A stretch of 32,898 nt of DNA, taken from a virus. Positions 7,823-16,311 of the stretch are shown one piece after another; within the stretch, counting starts at the first letter, position 1, and each line of letters opens with the position of its first letter. The notes beneath the pieces are model-generated. The model did not search any database, was not told the origin of the DNA, and saw only the letters and a list, made by a program, of their open reading frames with translations. The position numbers were made by a program, and so were the translations under genes. The stretch spans positions 1-32,898 of IMG/VR virus record IMGVR_UViG_3300049783_001463; one strand, 5' to 3'.

Positions 7823-8422
7823 ATGGCTTTGAGATTGATAACGCCCCCGGCCTCGGGGCCGGTTTCGCTTGAGGATTTCAAAGCGCATTTGCGGGTAACT
7901 CACGGTGATGAGGACGTTCAAATCGCCGGGTGCCTTGCGGCGGCGGTCGCCATGATCGACGGCAAGGGGATGCTCGGGCGCGCGCTGATGTCTCAATCGT
8001 GGGTCCAGGCCGAGGAGCATGTCCCCGGCGCGCGCGGTCTTTGGGGGGTCCGGTCTTTAGAATTGACGATGGGTCCTGTTCTGGAGGTCGAGCGGGTTTC
8101 GTTTTTGCAATCCGACGGCACCCGGCTCGATGCCGACCTCGCCGACTTTCGCCTCGCCCAGGACGGTGACCGCTTTTTACTGCACTCGACAAAATGGGGC
8201 GGCTCGACATTGCGCGAGCCGGACGCAATCGAGGTGACCTACCGCGCCGGGTTCGGCGCGCTTGCAAGCGATGTTCCGGCGCCGATTTGCCAGGCGGTAA
8301 AAATCCTCGGCTCGCATTTTTACGAATACCGCGAGGAGGTTATCGTAGGGACAATCGTCTCGAAACTGCCTTTTTCTGTCGAGGCTTTGCTCATGCTTTA
8401 CCGCACCCGGTTTTATTCATGA
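7823..8422 (+). CDS. Head-tail connector, HK97 gp6-like
   Basis: This encodes 199 residues. ATG 7823 has GGAGG 7 bp upstream; the longer TTG-type frame starts inside the terminator and is rejected. The N-terminal pattern LRLITPPASGPVSLEDFKAHLRVTHGDED, followed by a helix ending in GKGMLGRALMSQSW, matches the phi-E125 gp8 / HK97 gp6-like connector family. The central part (LTMGPVLEVERVSF, ...FRLAQDG..., IEVTYRAGFG) is also typical: the AGFG motif precedes a final helix bundle that lines the channel below the portal. It overlaps the next gene by ATGA. Confidence 0.88.
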   Translation: MALRLITPPASGPVSLEDFKAHLRVTHGDEDVQIAGCLAAAVAMIDGKGMLGRALMSQSWVQAEEHVPGARGLWGVRSLELTMGPVLEVERVSFLQSDGTRLDADLADFRLAQDGDRFLLHSTKWGGSTLREPDAIEVTYRAGFGALASDVPAPICQAVKILGSHFYEYREEVIVGTIVSKLPFSVEALLMLYRTRFYS

Positions 8423-8751
8423 GCGGGCGCCTAGACCAGAAAATCGCCCTCGAATGTTTGACCACCTCGCCCGACGGCGCGGGGGGTAGTCTGCGCACCT
8501 TTGCGGCGGTCGAGTTTGACCCGGCGCCCTTTGCCGGGGTTGTGCTGAAAGGCGGCGGTGAGGGCGAGCTTGCGGGGGGCAAGGTCGCGCGGCAAGCGGC
8601 GGTCTTTACCCTGCGCGCGCGCGGCGATCTGAAGCCTACCGACCGGATATTTTGGGACGGTCGCGCTTGGGATATCAAATTCATAGGTCGCGCCGGTGCG
8701 CGGGTTCGTTACATCAAAATCGAGGCGGAAACGGGGGGGCGGGCGCTATGA
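8419..8751 (+). CDS. Head closure / head-tail adaptor protein
   Basis: This encodes 110 residues. ATG 8419 overlaps the previous stop (ATGA). It is a small beta-rich protein of the SPP1 gp16 / HK97 gp7-8-like type, with GRLDQKIALE at the N-terminus, a FTLRARGDLKPTDRIFWDGRAWDI segment in which 'D.I.WDG..WDI' is characteristic, and a terminal RYIKIEAE strand. Such proteins form the ring that seals the filled head and takes the tail. Gene order (connector, adaptor, gp10-like, tail terminator) supports the call. Confidence 0.82.
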   Translation: MSGRLDQKIALECLTTSPDGAGGSLRTFAAVEFDPAPFAGVVLKGGGEGELAGGKVARQAAVFTLRARGDLKPTDRIFWDGRAWDIKFIGRAGARVRYIKIEAETGGRAL

Positions 8752-9155
8752 TCGAGCTAAGGATAACGGGCGACCGCGCTATCGCCGATTTGCTTTCCCA
8801 GGTCGCGACGCGCCATGCTGCGAATATTGCCTCGGCAATGGTTCACGGCGTCGCCGGGGAGGTTCGGGACGGCGCAAAGGATGGCGCGCCGGTCGATGAG
8901 TCCGACTTGAAAAAGGCGATAAAAACCAAAAAACGGCGGCGCAAGTTCAGTGTGTTTCGGTCCGATGTTATCGTCCTGCGCCGCGCTTTCTATTGGCGCT
9001 TTATCGAGTACGGAGAAGGACCGGCGCGCGAAAATGCTTTTTTTCTGCGCGCCGTTGAAAGTCTGCGCCCGAGGATGCCCGACATCGTGAAAGAGCAATT
9101 CATCAAAAAGCTAAAGGCGGCGATCAAGCGGGCGCAACGGAGGGCGGCGCGATGA
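8748..9155 (+). CDS. Tail completion protein, HK97 gp10 family
   Basis: This encodes 135 residues. ATG 8748 overlaps the previous stop. The segment VRDGAKDGAPVDESDLKKAI (in which most family members have '...AP.dtG.L..si') and the following FYWRFIEYGEGPARENAFFLRAVE block (equivalent to 'yg.fvE.Gt....a.PFlrPA') are the signature of HK97 gp10-like proteins at the head-tail junction. The C-terminus is a basic amphipathic helix. Its place between adaptor and tail terminator is the usual one. Confidence 0.85.
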   Translation: MIELRITGDRAIADLLSQVATRHAANIASAMVHGVAGEVRDGAKDGAPVDESDLKKAIKTKKRRRKFSVFRSDVIVLRRAFYWRFIEYGEGPARENAFFLRAVESLRPRMPDIVKEQFIKKLKAAIKRAQRRAAR

Positions 9156-9574
9156 GCGGCGAGACGGAAATCCAGGCGGCGCTATTTTCGGCGCTTACTG
9201 GCGATGCGCCTTTCCTGGCCCTGGTCGCGGCGGTTTACGATATCGCGCCCGAGGTGTCGGTCGGGGTTTCTGATCTGGCCTTCCCTTATGTGACATTCGG
9301 GGAAATCGTCACCAGTCCTTACGACACGCAAAGCTCTATCGGATTGAGCGCGGTCGTTAGGGTTCACACCTACTCGGCAAGCGGCTCTTTGCTTGAGGCG
9401 CGCGCCATACAAGCGGCGCTCTACCGGGTGTTGCATCGCCGCCCCCTTGCGGTTGCGGGCTACACCTGCACCCGGTGCGCGCGCGAGGGGTCCGAGTGCG
9501 GGCGCGGTAAAGACGATATAATCAAGGGCGTTTGCGAGTTTCGCATCGTTATAGACAAATCAAAGGAGTTTTGA
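9152..9574 (+). CDS. Tail terminator-like protein (DUF3168)
   Basis: This encodes 140 residues. ATG 9152 overlaps the previous stop by ATGA. The start EIQAALFSALTGDAPFLALV.AVYDIAP, then FPYVTFGEI and VRVHTYSASGSLLEARAIQAALYRVLH, matches DUF3168 proteins (gpU-like), which cap the tail tube at its head-proximal end. Residues about 105-125 hold an extra Cys-rich insert (CTRCAREGSECGRG) that I do not associate with the family; it could be a metal-binding loop or a lineage-specific insertion. Confidence 0.85.
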   Translation: MSGETEIQAALFSALTGDAPFLALVAAVYDIAPEVSVGVSDLAFPYVTFGEIVTSPYDTQSSIGLSAVVRVHTYSASGSLLEARAIQAALYRVLHRRPLAVAGYTCTRCAREGSECGRGKDDIIKGVCEFRIVIDKSKEF

Positions 9575-9577
9575 GAC

Positions 9578-9976
9578 ATGACTAAAAAAGCGGGCGCGGA
9601 TGCGGTCTTGAATATTGGAGGCACTCCGATTGCGGGGGTGCGCATGAGCAACGTATCGGTGGACGCGACACCGATTAGCGTTACCGACAAGGACAGTGGC
9701 GGCTTGCAAGAGTTTCTCGCGGGGCGCTCCTCCTCTAAGGCTCTGGCCTTTGCGGTTGACGGGGTTGAGGATGACGGGGTGTTGCAAACTCTGGCGCTGA
9801 CGCCTGGCACCGATATGCTTTTGACGGATTTGACTTTCGCGCTTTCGTCCGGGGTTGTTATCTCGGGGGATTTCTTTTTCGGTAGTTATGCCGAGGGAAA
9901 CCCCTATGAGGAGGCGACCACCTTTAATGCCTCCTTTGCCTCCTCGGGGCTTTGGACTTACACGGCGGCGCCTTAA
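9578..9976 (+). CDS. Major tail (tube) protein, TP901-1-like
   Basis: This encodes 132 residues. AAGGAG (9562-9567) precedes ATG 9578, the strongest ribosome binding site of the tail block, as expected for an abundant protein. The sequence is almost entirely beta strands: DAVLNIGGTPIAGVRMSNVSVDATPISVTDKDSGG at the start and YEEATTFNASFASSGLWTYTA at the end. The 'DvT.k.s.g..e.l.G..s..l...gv..d' pattern is that of the TP901-1/HK97 tube family. It polymerises around the tape measure to form the tail tube. Confidence 0.88.
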   Translation: MTKKAGADAVLNIGGTPIAGVRMSNVSVDATPISVTDKDSGGLQEFLAGRSSSKALAFAVDGVEDDGVLQTLALTPGTDMLLTDLTFALSSGVVISGDFFFGSYAEGNPYEEATTFNASFASSGLWTYTAAP

Positions 9977-9978
9977 TC

Positions 9979-10377
9979 ATGAAGGGTTTTGAGCCGGTTG
10001 AATTGTCGTGGCGGGGCTTGCCTTATCTGGTCCCCGCCGAAAATCAAATGCGCTTGATCGCGGAGGTTGAGGACGCGCTCTGCGCTGGCACCGGATTGCA
10101 AGCGATCCAGGTTTTAACGCGGCGCGGGGGGCCGTCCTATTCGCGGCTCTCTTGTGCGTTTGGCGCGGCGCTCCGCTATGCCGGGTGTCATGTTTCGGAC
10201 GAGGAGGTCTATCTCTCAATTCAAGAGGATTTCGCCGCGAGCAATTCCGAGCTTGCGGAAAAAGTCCAGTCGGCAGTTTTGGCGCTTTTGTCGATCCTGT
10301 CGCCGCCCATTGCGCGCTCGGTTCGCGGGACGCAATCGCCGGAAAAGGCGCCGGGGGTGGTCCCGCCCCCGGCCTAG
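9979..10377 (+). CDS. Tail assembly chaperone, upstream frame
   Basis: This encodes 132 residues. ATG 9979 begins two bases after the tube protein stop. The N-terminal part (ELSWRGLPYLVPAENQMRLIAEVEDAL) describes a small beta/helix domain, followed by helices and a Pro-rich end. It occupies the position of lambda gpG, or GTA gp10-like chaperones, between tube and tape measure. The frame ends at TAG 10375-10377, but a second frame stays open to 10568. A -1 slip on GGAAAAG (10341-10347) would append it. The chaperone coats the tape measure before tube polymerisation. Confidence 0.8.
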   Translation: MKGFEPVELSWRGLPYLVPAENQMRLIAEVEDALCAGTGLQAIQVLTRRGGPSYSRLSCAFGAALRYAGCHVSDEEVYLSIQEDFAASNSELAEKVQSAVLALLSILSPPIARSVRGTQSPEKAPGVVPPPA

Positions 10378-10568
10378 TCCGCACGCTCTACGGCTTGCTT
10401 GTGGGCAACGGGTGGGCAACGCGCGCCGAGTTCTGGACCTTGCCCCCTGGCGAGGTCTGGTGGCTTATCGACGCGCATTTGCCCCCCGAAATCAAGGACC
10501 GGGACGAAAAGTTTTCAACACTTCAAGACATGCTTAAAAAAGCAAAGGCGGCGCATAAAAATGAGTAG
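10348..10568 (+). CDS. Tail assembly chaperone, -1 frame extension (TAC_6-like)
   Basis: This frame lies -1 relative to the upstream chaperone and has no ATG. Only TTG 10395 and GTG 10401 are available, neither with a ribosome binding site. The translation includes WATRAEFWTLPPGEVWWLID, close to the 'aeFW.ltP.E' core of short tail assembly chaperones (Phage_TAC family), then a charged helix DMLKKAKAAHKNE. It ends overlapping the tape measure start. The most likely expression is by -1 frameshift from the upstream frame, as for lambda G/GT. Coordinates give the part read after the slip. Separate initiation at TTG 10395 or GTG 10401 remains possible. Confidence 0.68.
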
Positions 10569-12603
10569 AGTTGTAAGCGACATCGCGGTTTCTGTCGGCG
10601 CCGACATTTCGAGCTTGCGCTCTGGTCTTGATGAAGGATCGCGCCGGGTCGGCGCGTTTGGCTCTGATACACAAACGATGGCGCGCCGCTTAACTAGCAT
10701 GGGCAAAACCGCCGGGACGGTCGCGCTTGCGGTTACAACGGCGATGACCGCTATCGCCAAAAAGGGCGCCGATGCCGCGCGCGAAATCGAGCTACTCGCG
10801 CGCGCCTCGAATACGACTGTTGATGATTTTCAAAAAATGGCTTACGGCGCGGCAAAACTTGGCATCGCTCAAGACAAGCTCGCCGGGATTTTCCAGGACA
10901 CGACCGACCGGGTGGGTGATTTTCTGACCACCGGCGGCGGTCCTATGGCGGATTTTTTCGAGACGGTCGCGCCTAAAATCGGCATCACGGCGGACGCTTT
11001 CAAGGGCCTCTCGGGGCCTGCGGCTTTGCAACTTTTTGTTTCGTCGCTCGAAAAAGCCAATGTTTCACAAGAGCGGATGGTGTTTTTTATGGAGGCTATG
11101 GCCTCCGACGCTACCGCGCTTTTACCTGCCCTGCGCAACGGCGGGGCGGAAATGGCGCGCTTCGGCGCCGAGGCCCAGGCGGCGGGCTTGATCCTGTCGA
11201 GCGATACAATAGCGGCGGCGGCGGGGGCGAAAAAAGGCTTTTCCGATATCGCCTCGGCGGTTGAGGTTGCTTCGGTTAAATTAGCGGCGGGCCTTGCGCC
11301 AACTATTCTAAACGTCTCCGCCGCGATAGTGGAATTGATTGGCAACACCTCGGACCTGGTGGGCGGCATCGCCGCTTTGATGTTTCCTCAATCCGAGCTT
11401 GAAAAAGGCACCGACCGGGTGGTCGAGGCTATGGCCGACGAAATCAGGCAATCGCAACTATTGGACCAGGCTTTGCGCTCTGGAAGTCAAATGTCTGTGG
11501 CGGCGGCGCGCGAGAAATTGGCCGAGGCAAAGTCGCGATATGAAAACGCGCGCGCGGCAATAGTCGAGCGGCGCGCGATTTCTCTTGGTAGCGATGAATA
11601 TTCAAAGCTCACAAATCAGATAAGCGCCGGGCAATCTATTCTCGGGAATTTGGCGGCAAACGACCAGCTTGTCCCCTTTTCTAAAAAGGAAATCTATGAG
11701 GAGGAGCAAGCGGCGCTTGTCGGACTTCTGAACAAGCGCGCCGCCTTGCTGCAATCTGACAAGGATTTGCAAGAGCAGCAAGAGCTTGCTAACTCGAATA
11801 TTTCCTCAATCGAGACGGCGATATCAAACTCGACCGGCGGGGTGGTTATCACCGGCGATTACATCGACCCGATCAAAAAAGGCGAGCGGACACCGGGCGG
11901 CGGCGGCGGCGGTGCCGCGCCCGAGGGCGCCGAGGGTCTGGTCTCACAAGATCCCCTCGACGGCCTGGTCGTCGGGTTCGATGCCGAGCGCGAAATACTG
12001 GTCGAGCAATACGATGAGCGCCTCCGGCTTTTGACCGAGTTCCGGCAAAGTAAAAATATGACCGATGAGGAGTTCAACGCGACCGAGGCTCGGATCAAGG
12101 CCGAGCATGAAGGCCGGATGGAAAACCTTGAGGCGCGGAGACGCGAGGCAACGCTCAACGGTGTGCAAGGCATGTTCGGCGATCTTTCCGCGCTTATGGG
12201 GTCGGAAAATAAGAAAATTTTTGCGGTTGGAAAAATTGCCGCGCTCGCCGAGGCGGGCATCTCGGGCTATAAATCCGCAATTCTGGCCTGGGAAAAGGGA
12301 ATGCAAATCGGAGGCCCTCCGCTTGCGGCGGCGTTTGCGGGCGCGAGTGTTCTAAAAACCGGGATGCTCATGTCTAAAATCAACAGCGCGACCGCCTCGG
12401 GGTCTGGTGGCTCGGCGGGCGGCGGGGGCGCGGGCGGTTCGGTCGATGCGCCTGTCGCGGCGGCGCCTGCCCCTGTGCAGCAAGTCAACGTGTCGATGGG
12501 GGGGCAGCAGTTCTTTCCCCGCTCGGCGATTGTCGGGCTTGTAAAGGCGATCAATGAGGCGCGCGCGGATGGCGCGAGCTTGTCAGATATAACGATAGGG
12601 TGA
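10561..12603 (+). CDS. Tape measure protein
   Basis: This encodes 680 residues. ATG 10561 overlaps the chaperone extension stop and is preferred over longer frames through that gene. It sets tail length and is injected ahead of DNA. Residues 1-40 (VVSDIAVSVGADISSLRSGL) are the usual 'vg.D.s.l..gl..a' start. A hydrophobic helix with TVALAVTTAMTAIAKKG lies near residues 55-70, then DFQKMAYGAAKLGIAQDKLAG, the TMP repeat-type segment. Long coiled-coil helices follow around residues 290-430, then a Gly-rich linker, another coiled coil, and a hydrophobic C-terminal part. At 680 residues it would predict a tail of roughly 100 nm at about 1.5 angstrom per residue (rule of thumb). Confidence 0.92.
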   Translation: MSRVVSDIAVSVGADISSLRSGLDEGSRRVGAFGSDTQTMARRLTSMGKTAGTVALAVTTAMTAIAKKGADAAREIELLARASNTTVDDFQKMAYGAAKLGIAQDKLAGIFQDTTDRVGDFLTTGGGPMADFFETVAPKIGITADAFKGLSGPAALQLFVSSLEKANVSQERMVFFMEAMASDATALLPALRNGGAEMARFGAEAQAAGLILSSDTIAAAAGAKKGFSDIASAVEVASVKLAAGLAPTILNVSAAIVELIGNTSDLVGGIAALMFPQSELEKGTDRVVEAMADEIRQSQLLDQALRSGSQMSVAAAREKLAEAKSRYENARAAIVERRAISLGSDEYSKLTNQISAGQSILGNLAANDQLVPFSKKEIYEEEQAALVGLLNKRAALLQSDKDLQEQQELANSNISSIETAISNSTGGVVITGDYIDPIKKGERTPGGGGGGAAPEGAEGLVSQDPLDGLVVGFDAEREILVEQYDERLRLLTEFRQSKNMTDEEFNATEARIKAEHEGRMENLEARRREATLNGVQGMFGDLSALMGSENKKIFAVGKIAALAEAGISGYKSAILAWEKGMQIGGPPLAAAFAGASVLKTGMLMSKINSATASGSGGSAGGGGAGGSVDAPVAAAPAPVQQVNVSMGGQQFFPRSAIVGLVKAINEARADGASLSDITIG

Positions 12604-12607
12604 CGCG

Positions 12608-13426
12608 ATGTTAATTCTTGAAACTAGCTACGCCTTGCCCGACGGCGCGGCGGCGCTTTCTCATGCCCGGATTGCGCACGCTGGTAACTGGCACACCGGC
12701 GCGCCGGTTGCCTCCTCGACAAATCCCGCCGCCGCTTATTCCGCCGACGCTCCGCAAAACGGCTTTGACTATGATACCTGGCTCGCGGCGGCGCTCCCTG
12801 CGACCTGGGAGCTTGATTGCGTGGCCCCGGTGGTTTGCGATTATTGCGCAATAGCGGCCCATAGCCTCGGGACATCCGGCGCGACGATCCAGGTGCAAGC
12901 CTGGTCGGGGTCCGCTTGGGAGGACATCCCCGGCGCCGCCGCCTCGCCCGATGACAACGCCCCGCTATTTTTTCTCTTTACGCCCCGGACGGGCGAGCGG
13001 TTCCGGGTTTATATTTCCGGGGCGGTGGTTCCTTTTGTCGGCGTGATCCGGTTCGGCCTGTCGCTGCAAATGGAGGAGCGCGCGAAATATGCGGGCTTTA
13101 CGCCCCTGCCCTTTCGCCGCCGGATAACGACGCGCGGTGCGCGCTCGCAATCGGGCGCTTGGCTCGGGCGGGTTAAGGTCCGCACCGGGGCGTCCCTGCC
13201 CTTGGAGTGGGCCGACCTGTCGCTCGCCTGGTGCATGGGTCCGCTCCTTGAGTTCACCCGCGCGCTTGAGGAAAACGCCTGCTTCATTGCGTGGCGCCCT
13301 GATTATTTGCCCGGCGAGGTTGTTTACGCCTGGCACGAGGGGCAAGCGATGCCTGCCCCGGTCGACCAGGGCGACGGCGGGGGCCTGTCTTTTTCTGTGA
13401 CTGTTGAGGTGTTAACATATGATTGA
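12608..13426 (+). CDS. Distal tail-like structural protein
   Basis: This encodes 272 residues and is located directly after the tape measure, the usual place of the distal tail (Dit) or its equivalent. The first two thirds (residues 40-160) look like a jelly-roll of the discoidin/carbohydrate-binding type: YDTWLAAALPATWELDCVAPVVCDYCAIAAHSLG, then VQAWSGSAWEDIPG and FRVYISGAVVPFVGVIRFG. The C-terminal third (ARSQSGAWLGRVKVRTGASLPLEWADL...) resembles the part that docks to the tube. A ligand-binding role is inferred from fold-like features only. It overlaps the next gene by 8 bp. Confidence 0.72.
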   Translation: MLILETSYALPDGAAALSHARIAHAGNWHTGAPVASSTNPAAAYSADAPQNGFDYDTWLAAALPATWELDCVAPVVCDYCAIAAHSLGTSGATIQVQAWSGSAWEDIPGAAASPDDNAPLFFLFTPRTGERFRVYISGAVVPFVGVIRFGLSLQMEERAKYAGFTPLPFRRRITTRGARSQSGAWLGRVKVRTGASLPLEWADLSLAWCMGPLLEFTRALEENACFIAWRPDYLPGEVVYAWHEGQAMPAPVDQGDGGGLSFSVTVEVLTYD

Positions 13427-15707
13427 TCCCTCCGACCGCGCCGCCGAGCCGGTCACAATCGTCAAGATCGACCAGCCAATTTGCGGCAATGTGTTCGGCT
13501 CGGCGCCTTGCGGCGCGACCGGCGCGGCTTGTTATCAAACCTATGCGACCTGCACCGCGCGCGAGACCTACCGCGACAACGTGGAAACCCTCCTCGCCCC
13601 GGCGTTCACTCATATTACCGGCGAGGCGATAGCCCTTTCGGAGGATGCGCGCGGCGCGTCTTTTTTCGCGGGGTTCGATTTGTCTTTCTCCGCCGATCCT
13701 GAGGGCGCGATCTGGTGCCAGGGCGACGCCGCGGCGGGGGTTTTCCTTGGCGTTACCGGTTCCGAAATTGTGTTCAGGCTTGGCGACGGCTCCGCCGCCG
13801 CGCCCTCGGGCGGCGTGGTCGACTTGCGCTTGCCTGTCGCGATCCTCGCCGGGCGCGCGGGGTCGCTCTTTGCGCGCTATGACGCGGGGCAAGGGGCGGC
13901 GTCTTTGTGGTTTGCTGATGGGAGGGCCTCGACGCTTGAGGCGCTCGGCTCTGTGGCGTTTACCGGCTCGGCCCCCGCGCTCTGGTCCGGGTCGGATGCG
14001 GGCGCGCTCGGGGTTTCCTCGGCGGATATCGCGGGCGAAAGTTCGGCGGATTTTAACGGCATTATAACTCAGGCGCGCTTTTATCCCGAGACCCTCGGGC
14101 CTGACATGGATGTCTCTTTTTATTTGCCGCTTTACTATGGTCGCGCCGGTCGGGGGCGCCCCTCCGATGCGCTTTACGTCATGCCCTTTTTGCTCGATGT
14201 TTCGGTCTCGCCCGGTCTGGTTAATATCTCGACGGCGGATAAAAACTTTAGTCCTCTCGGGATGCGCGCAAGCGCGCGAATTACGATGCAAGACGGCATC
14301 CATACCGACCGGCTTGTCGATCCGTATCTGTCAACGCGGACCTATGATCCTTTGACGCTCGGCACCCATTTTTCCAAATGGAACACGCGCAACAAATTCG
14401 GCAAGGTTGGCGCCCCGGCGACGGTCTATACCGGGTTTGCCGGGCGCCCTCTTTCGGAGTTTCAAAAACGGCGCTTTGTTACATCCTCGCTTGATTTTTC
14501 CGGCTCGGGGCTTGCGGTCTTTGACACCCGCGACGCCCTTATCAAGGCGTCTGATGAGGCGGCGCAAATTCCGCGCCTCTCGCCCGGCGCGCTTTTTGCG
14601 GATGTCCTGGCCGGGGCGCTGTCGCTTGAGGTCTCGGGCGCGGTTCTGGCCGATTACGCGGCGGCGGGGTCTTTGCGGGTTCGCGATGAGGTTTTGACCT
14701 ATAGCGCGGTTACTTTGAATGACGCGGGGCGGCTTGATTTTACCTTGATCGCGCGCGGGACCGACGGCACGGCGGAGGCGTCGCGCGATCACGGCGCGGG
14801 CGATCCGGTGCAAGAATGTTTCCGGCTTGTCGATGCCCCGGTCGACGGCGCTTTGCGCGCGATTATTTCGGGCTTCACAACGATCCCCGACGCACAACTT
14901 AATTTGCTGGCCTGGGCGGTCGAGCGCGATGCCTATCTCGCGCCCTATCTTCTCACCGGGCTTGTGACATCGCCCGAGCCGGTCAAGACGATTGTCGGGG
15001 AAATCCTTGAACAAGTTCAGGCTTTCTTGTGGCATGACCTGGAGGAAAACCGGCTCGAATTGCAAGCCCTGCGACCGATCACGACAAGGCCCCGGACCTT
15101 TACCGCCGAGCGCCATATTTTGGCCGATAGCCTTTCCCTTGAGGAAAAGCCTAAAGAGCGCGCCTCGCAAGTTTGGATGTATTTTGAGCAACGAAATCCG
15201 GCAAAGGCGGTGCGCGAGGCTTCAAACTATGCGCGGTTGCAAAGCTCGCCAAACCTGGCACTTGAGGCCCCCGCCGCTTATGGCCGCCCTGCGGTGCGCA
15301 AAATCTTTGCGCGCTTTATTCGCGGCGATGCGGTCGCGCTGGAAATCACGGCGCGGATTTTGACGCGCTATCAGGATATCCCGGTCGCCGCGACCTTTGC
15401 GGTGGCTTGGAAGGATAGCGACCTCGCACTCGGCGAAATGGTTTACCTGTCCGATGATGCGATCCAGGACAAGACCGGCGCGCGCGACATCCGGCCTTGG
15501 ATTATCACCTCGAAAGACCCCGACTTGCCCGGCGAGCGGGTGGTCTATGTCGCCGAGGATGCCTCCCTCTCGGGGGTGCTTTCTGTGATTATGGCCGACG
15601 GTTCCGCCGATTATGTCGGCGACGGCTCCGACCCTTTCGCGGCGCTTTATATTTCTGCGGACGACGGGAAAATGCCAAACGGCGACCCGGCGCCTTTGAT
15701 TAACTAA
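13419..15707 (+). CDS. Large tail tip/hub protein with N-terminal Cys motif and LamG-like domain
   Basis: This encodes 762 residues. Residues 10-48 contain VKIDQPICGNVFGSAPCGAT with Cys22, Cys31, Cys38 and Cys45. This spacing recurs at the start of many alphaproteobacterial and marine phage tail proteins, and is reminiscent of the iron-sulfur Cys set of lambda gpL (comparison by memory). Residues about 80-230 read as a LamG/concanavalin-like sandwich (FAGFDLSFSADPEGAIW... to ...ITQARFYPE). From about 260 to the end there are beta-rich hub domains; YLLTGLVTSPEPVKTIVGEI with LEENRLELQALRP resembles baseplate hub regions. It probably forms the tail tip that holds fibres and contacts the host envelope. 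Confidence 0.72.
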   Translation: MIDPSDRAAEPVTIVKIDQPICGNVFGSAPCGATGAACYQTYATCTARETYRDNVETLLAPAFTHITGEAIALSEDARGASFFAGFDLSFSADPEGAIWCQGDAAAGVFLGVTGSEIVFRLGDGSAAAPSGGVVDLRLPVAILAGRAGSLFARYDAGQGAASLWFADGRASTLEALGSVAFTGSAPALWSGSDAGALGVSSADIAGESSADFNGIITQARFYPETLGPDMDVSFYLPLYYGRAGRGRPSDALYVMPFLLDVSVSPGLVNISTADKNFSPLGMRASARITMQDGIHTDRLVDPYLSTRTYDPLTLGTHFSKWNTRNKFGKVGAPATVYTGFAGRPLSEFQKRRFVTSSLDFSGSGLAVFDTRDALIKASDEAAQIPRLSPGALFADVLAGALSLEVSGAVLADYAAAGSLRVRDEVLTYSAVTLNDAGRLDFTLIARGTDGTAEASRDHGAGDPVQECFRLVDAPVDGALRAIISGFTTIPDAQLNLLAWAVERDAYLAPYLLTGLVTSPEPVKTIVGEILEQVQAFLWHDLEENRLELQALRPITTRPRTFTAERHILADSLSLEEKPKERASQVWMYFEQRNPAKAVREASNYARLQSSPNLALEAPAAYGRPAVRKIFARFIRGDAVALEITARILTRYQDIPVAATFAVAWKDSDLALGEMVYLSDDAIQDKTGARDIRPWIITSKDPDLPGERVVYVAEDASLSGVLSVIMADGSADYVGDGSDPFAALYISADDGKMPNGDPAPLIN

Positions 15708-15720
15708 AAAAGGGGCTTTC

Positions 15721-16311
15721 ATGGCTTATCAAGCGATTACTGACGCGGAAATATTGGCGGGCAAACCTGCAACGACCTCCTTATTTGCGCGCCTTCGGAG
15801 CAATGTTTTCGAAATCATCGCCGGGACGGCGGGGGCGCCACGGATAAGGGGCGAGGCGCGCGCGCGCCTGGGCGAGGGTTTGGAGGTTCTTACGGTCACC
15901 GCCTCCGATGCTTATAGCCTGTCTTATTATATGGGGTATGAGAACCTAGCGGCGTCCACGATATCAGGCACCGAGGTTGTGGCCGCTCGCTTTACCCCTA
16001 CGGGGTATAATGGAAATTTAAGGTTTAACGCCTCGCATAGTACCGACCCGCCCCCCGGTGGGTCATCTTCTTATAACGCTACTATGTATTTTTATAAGAA
16101 CGATATCCTTATCCAGTCTTGGACAGTTAGGGGAAATGCGATTGCGCGCTCGGTTGATATATCGGTTATTCCCGGCGATGTTTTCGAGTGGCGTATCAAG
16201 GCGGGATTTTCAAACCCGACACAAATAGGCGCTATTTCTGTCGGCGGCTCCGACACCTGGGTGGGCATGACGTTCCCCGCGCTTGCGTCTACGGCGGGGA
16301 GCATTGCTTGA
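15721..16311 (+). CDS. Tail fibre/receptor-binding-like protein
   Basis: This encodes 196 residues. AAAAAGGGG lies just upstream of ATG 15721. The N-terminus MAYQAITDAEILAGKPATTS followed by LFARLRSN is a pattern I associate with small phage tail attachment proteins ('aYq.lTdaEid..sPvt..l...lrdN'). The C-terminal 130 residues form a beta sandwich rich in Ser, Thr, Gly and Tyr. Base composition here (15890-16290) is distinctly more AT-rich than the neighbouring tail genes, typical of exchangeable host-recognition modules. The receptor is unknown. Confidence 0.65.
   Translation: MAYQAITDAEILAGKPATTSLFARLRSNVFEIIAGTAGAPRIRGEARARLGEGLEVLTVTASDAYSLSYYMGYENLAASTISGTEVVAARFTPTGYNGNLRFNASHSTDPPPGGSSSYNATMYFYKNDILIQSWTVRGNAIARSVDISVIPGDVFEWRIKAGFSNPTQIGAISVGGSDTWVGMTFPALASTAGSIA

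Noticed and set aside
6457-7881. A 474-codon leftward frame opposite the capsid gene
   Set aside because: It is long only because antisense frames in this GC-rich genome rarely meet stops. It is Arg/His-rich, without domains, and fully covered by the certain capsid gene.
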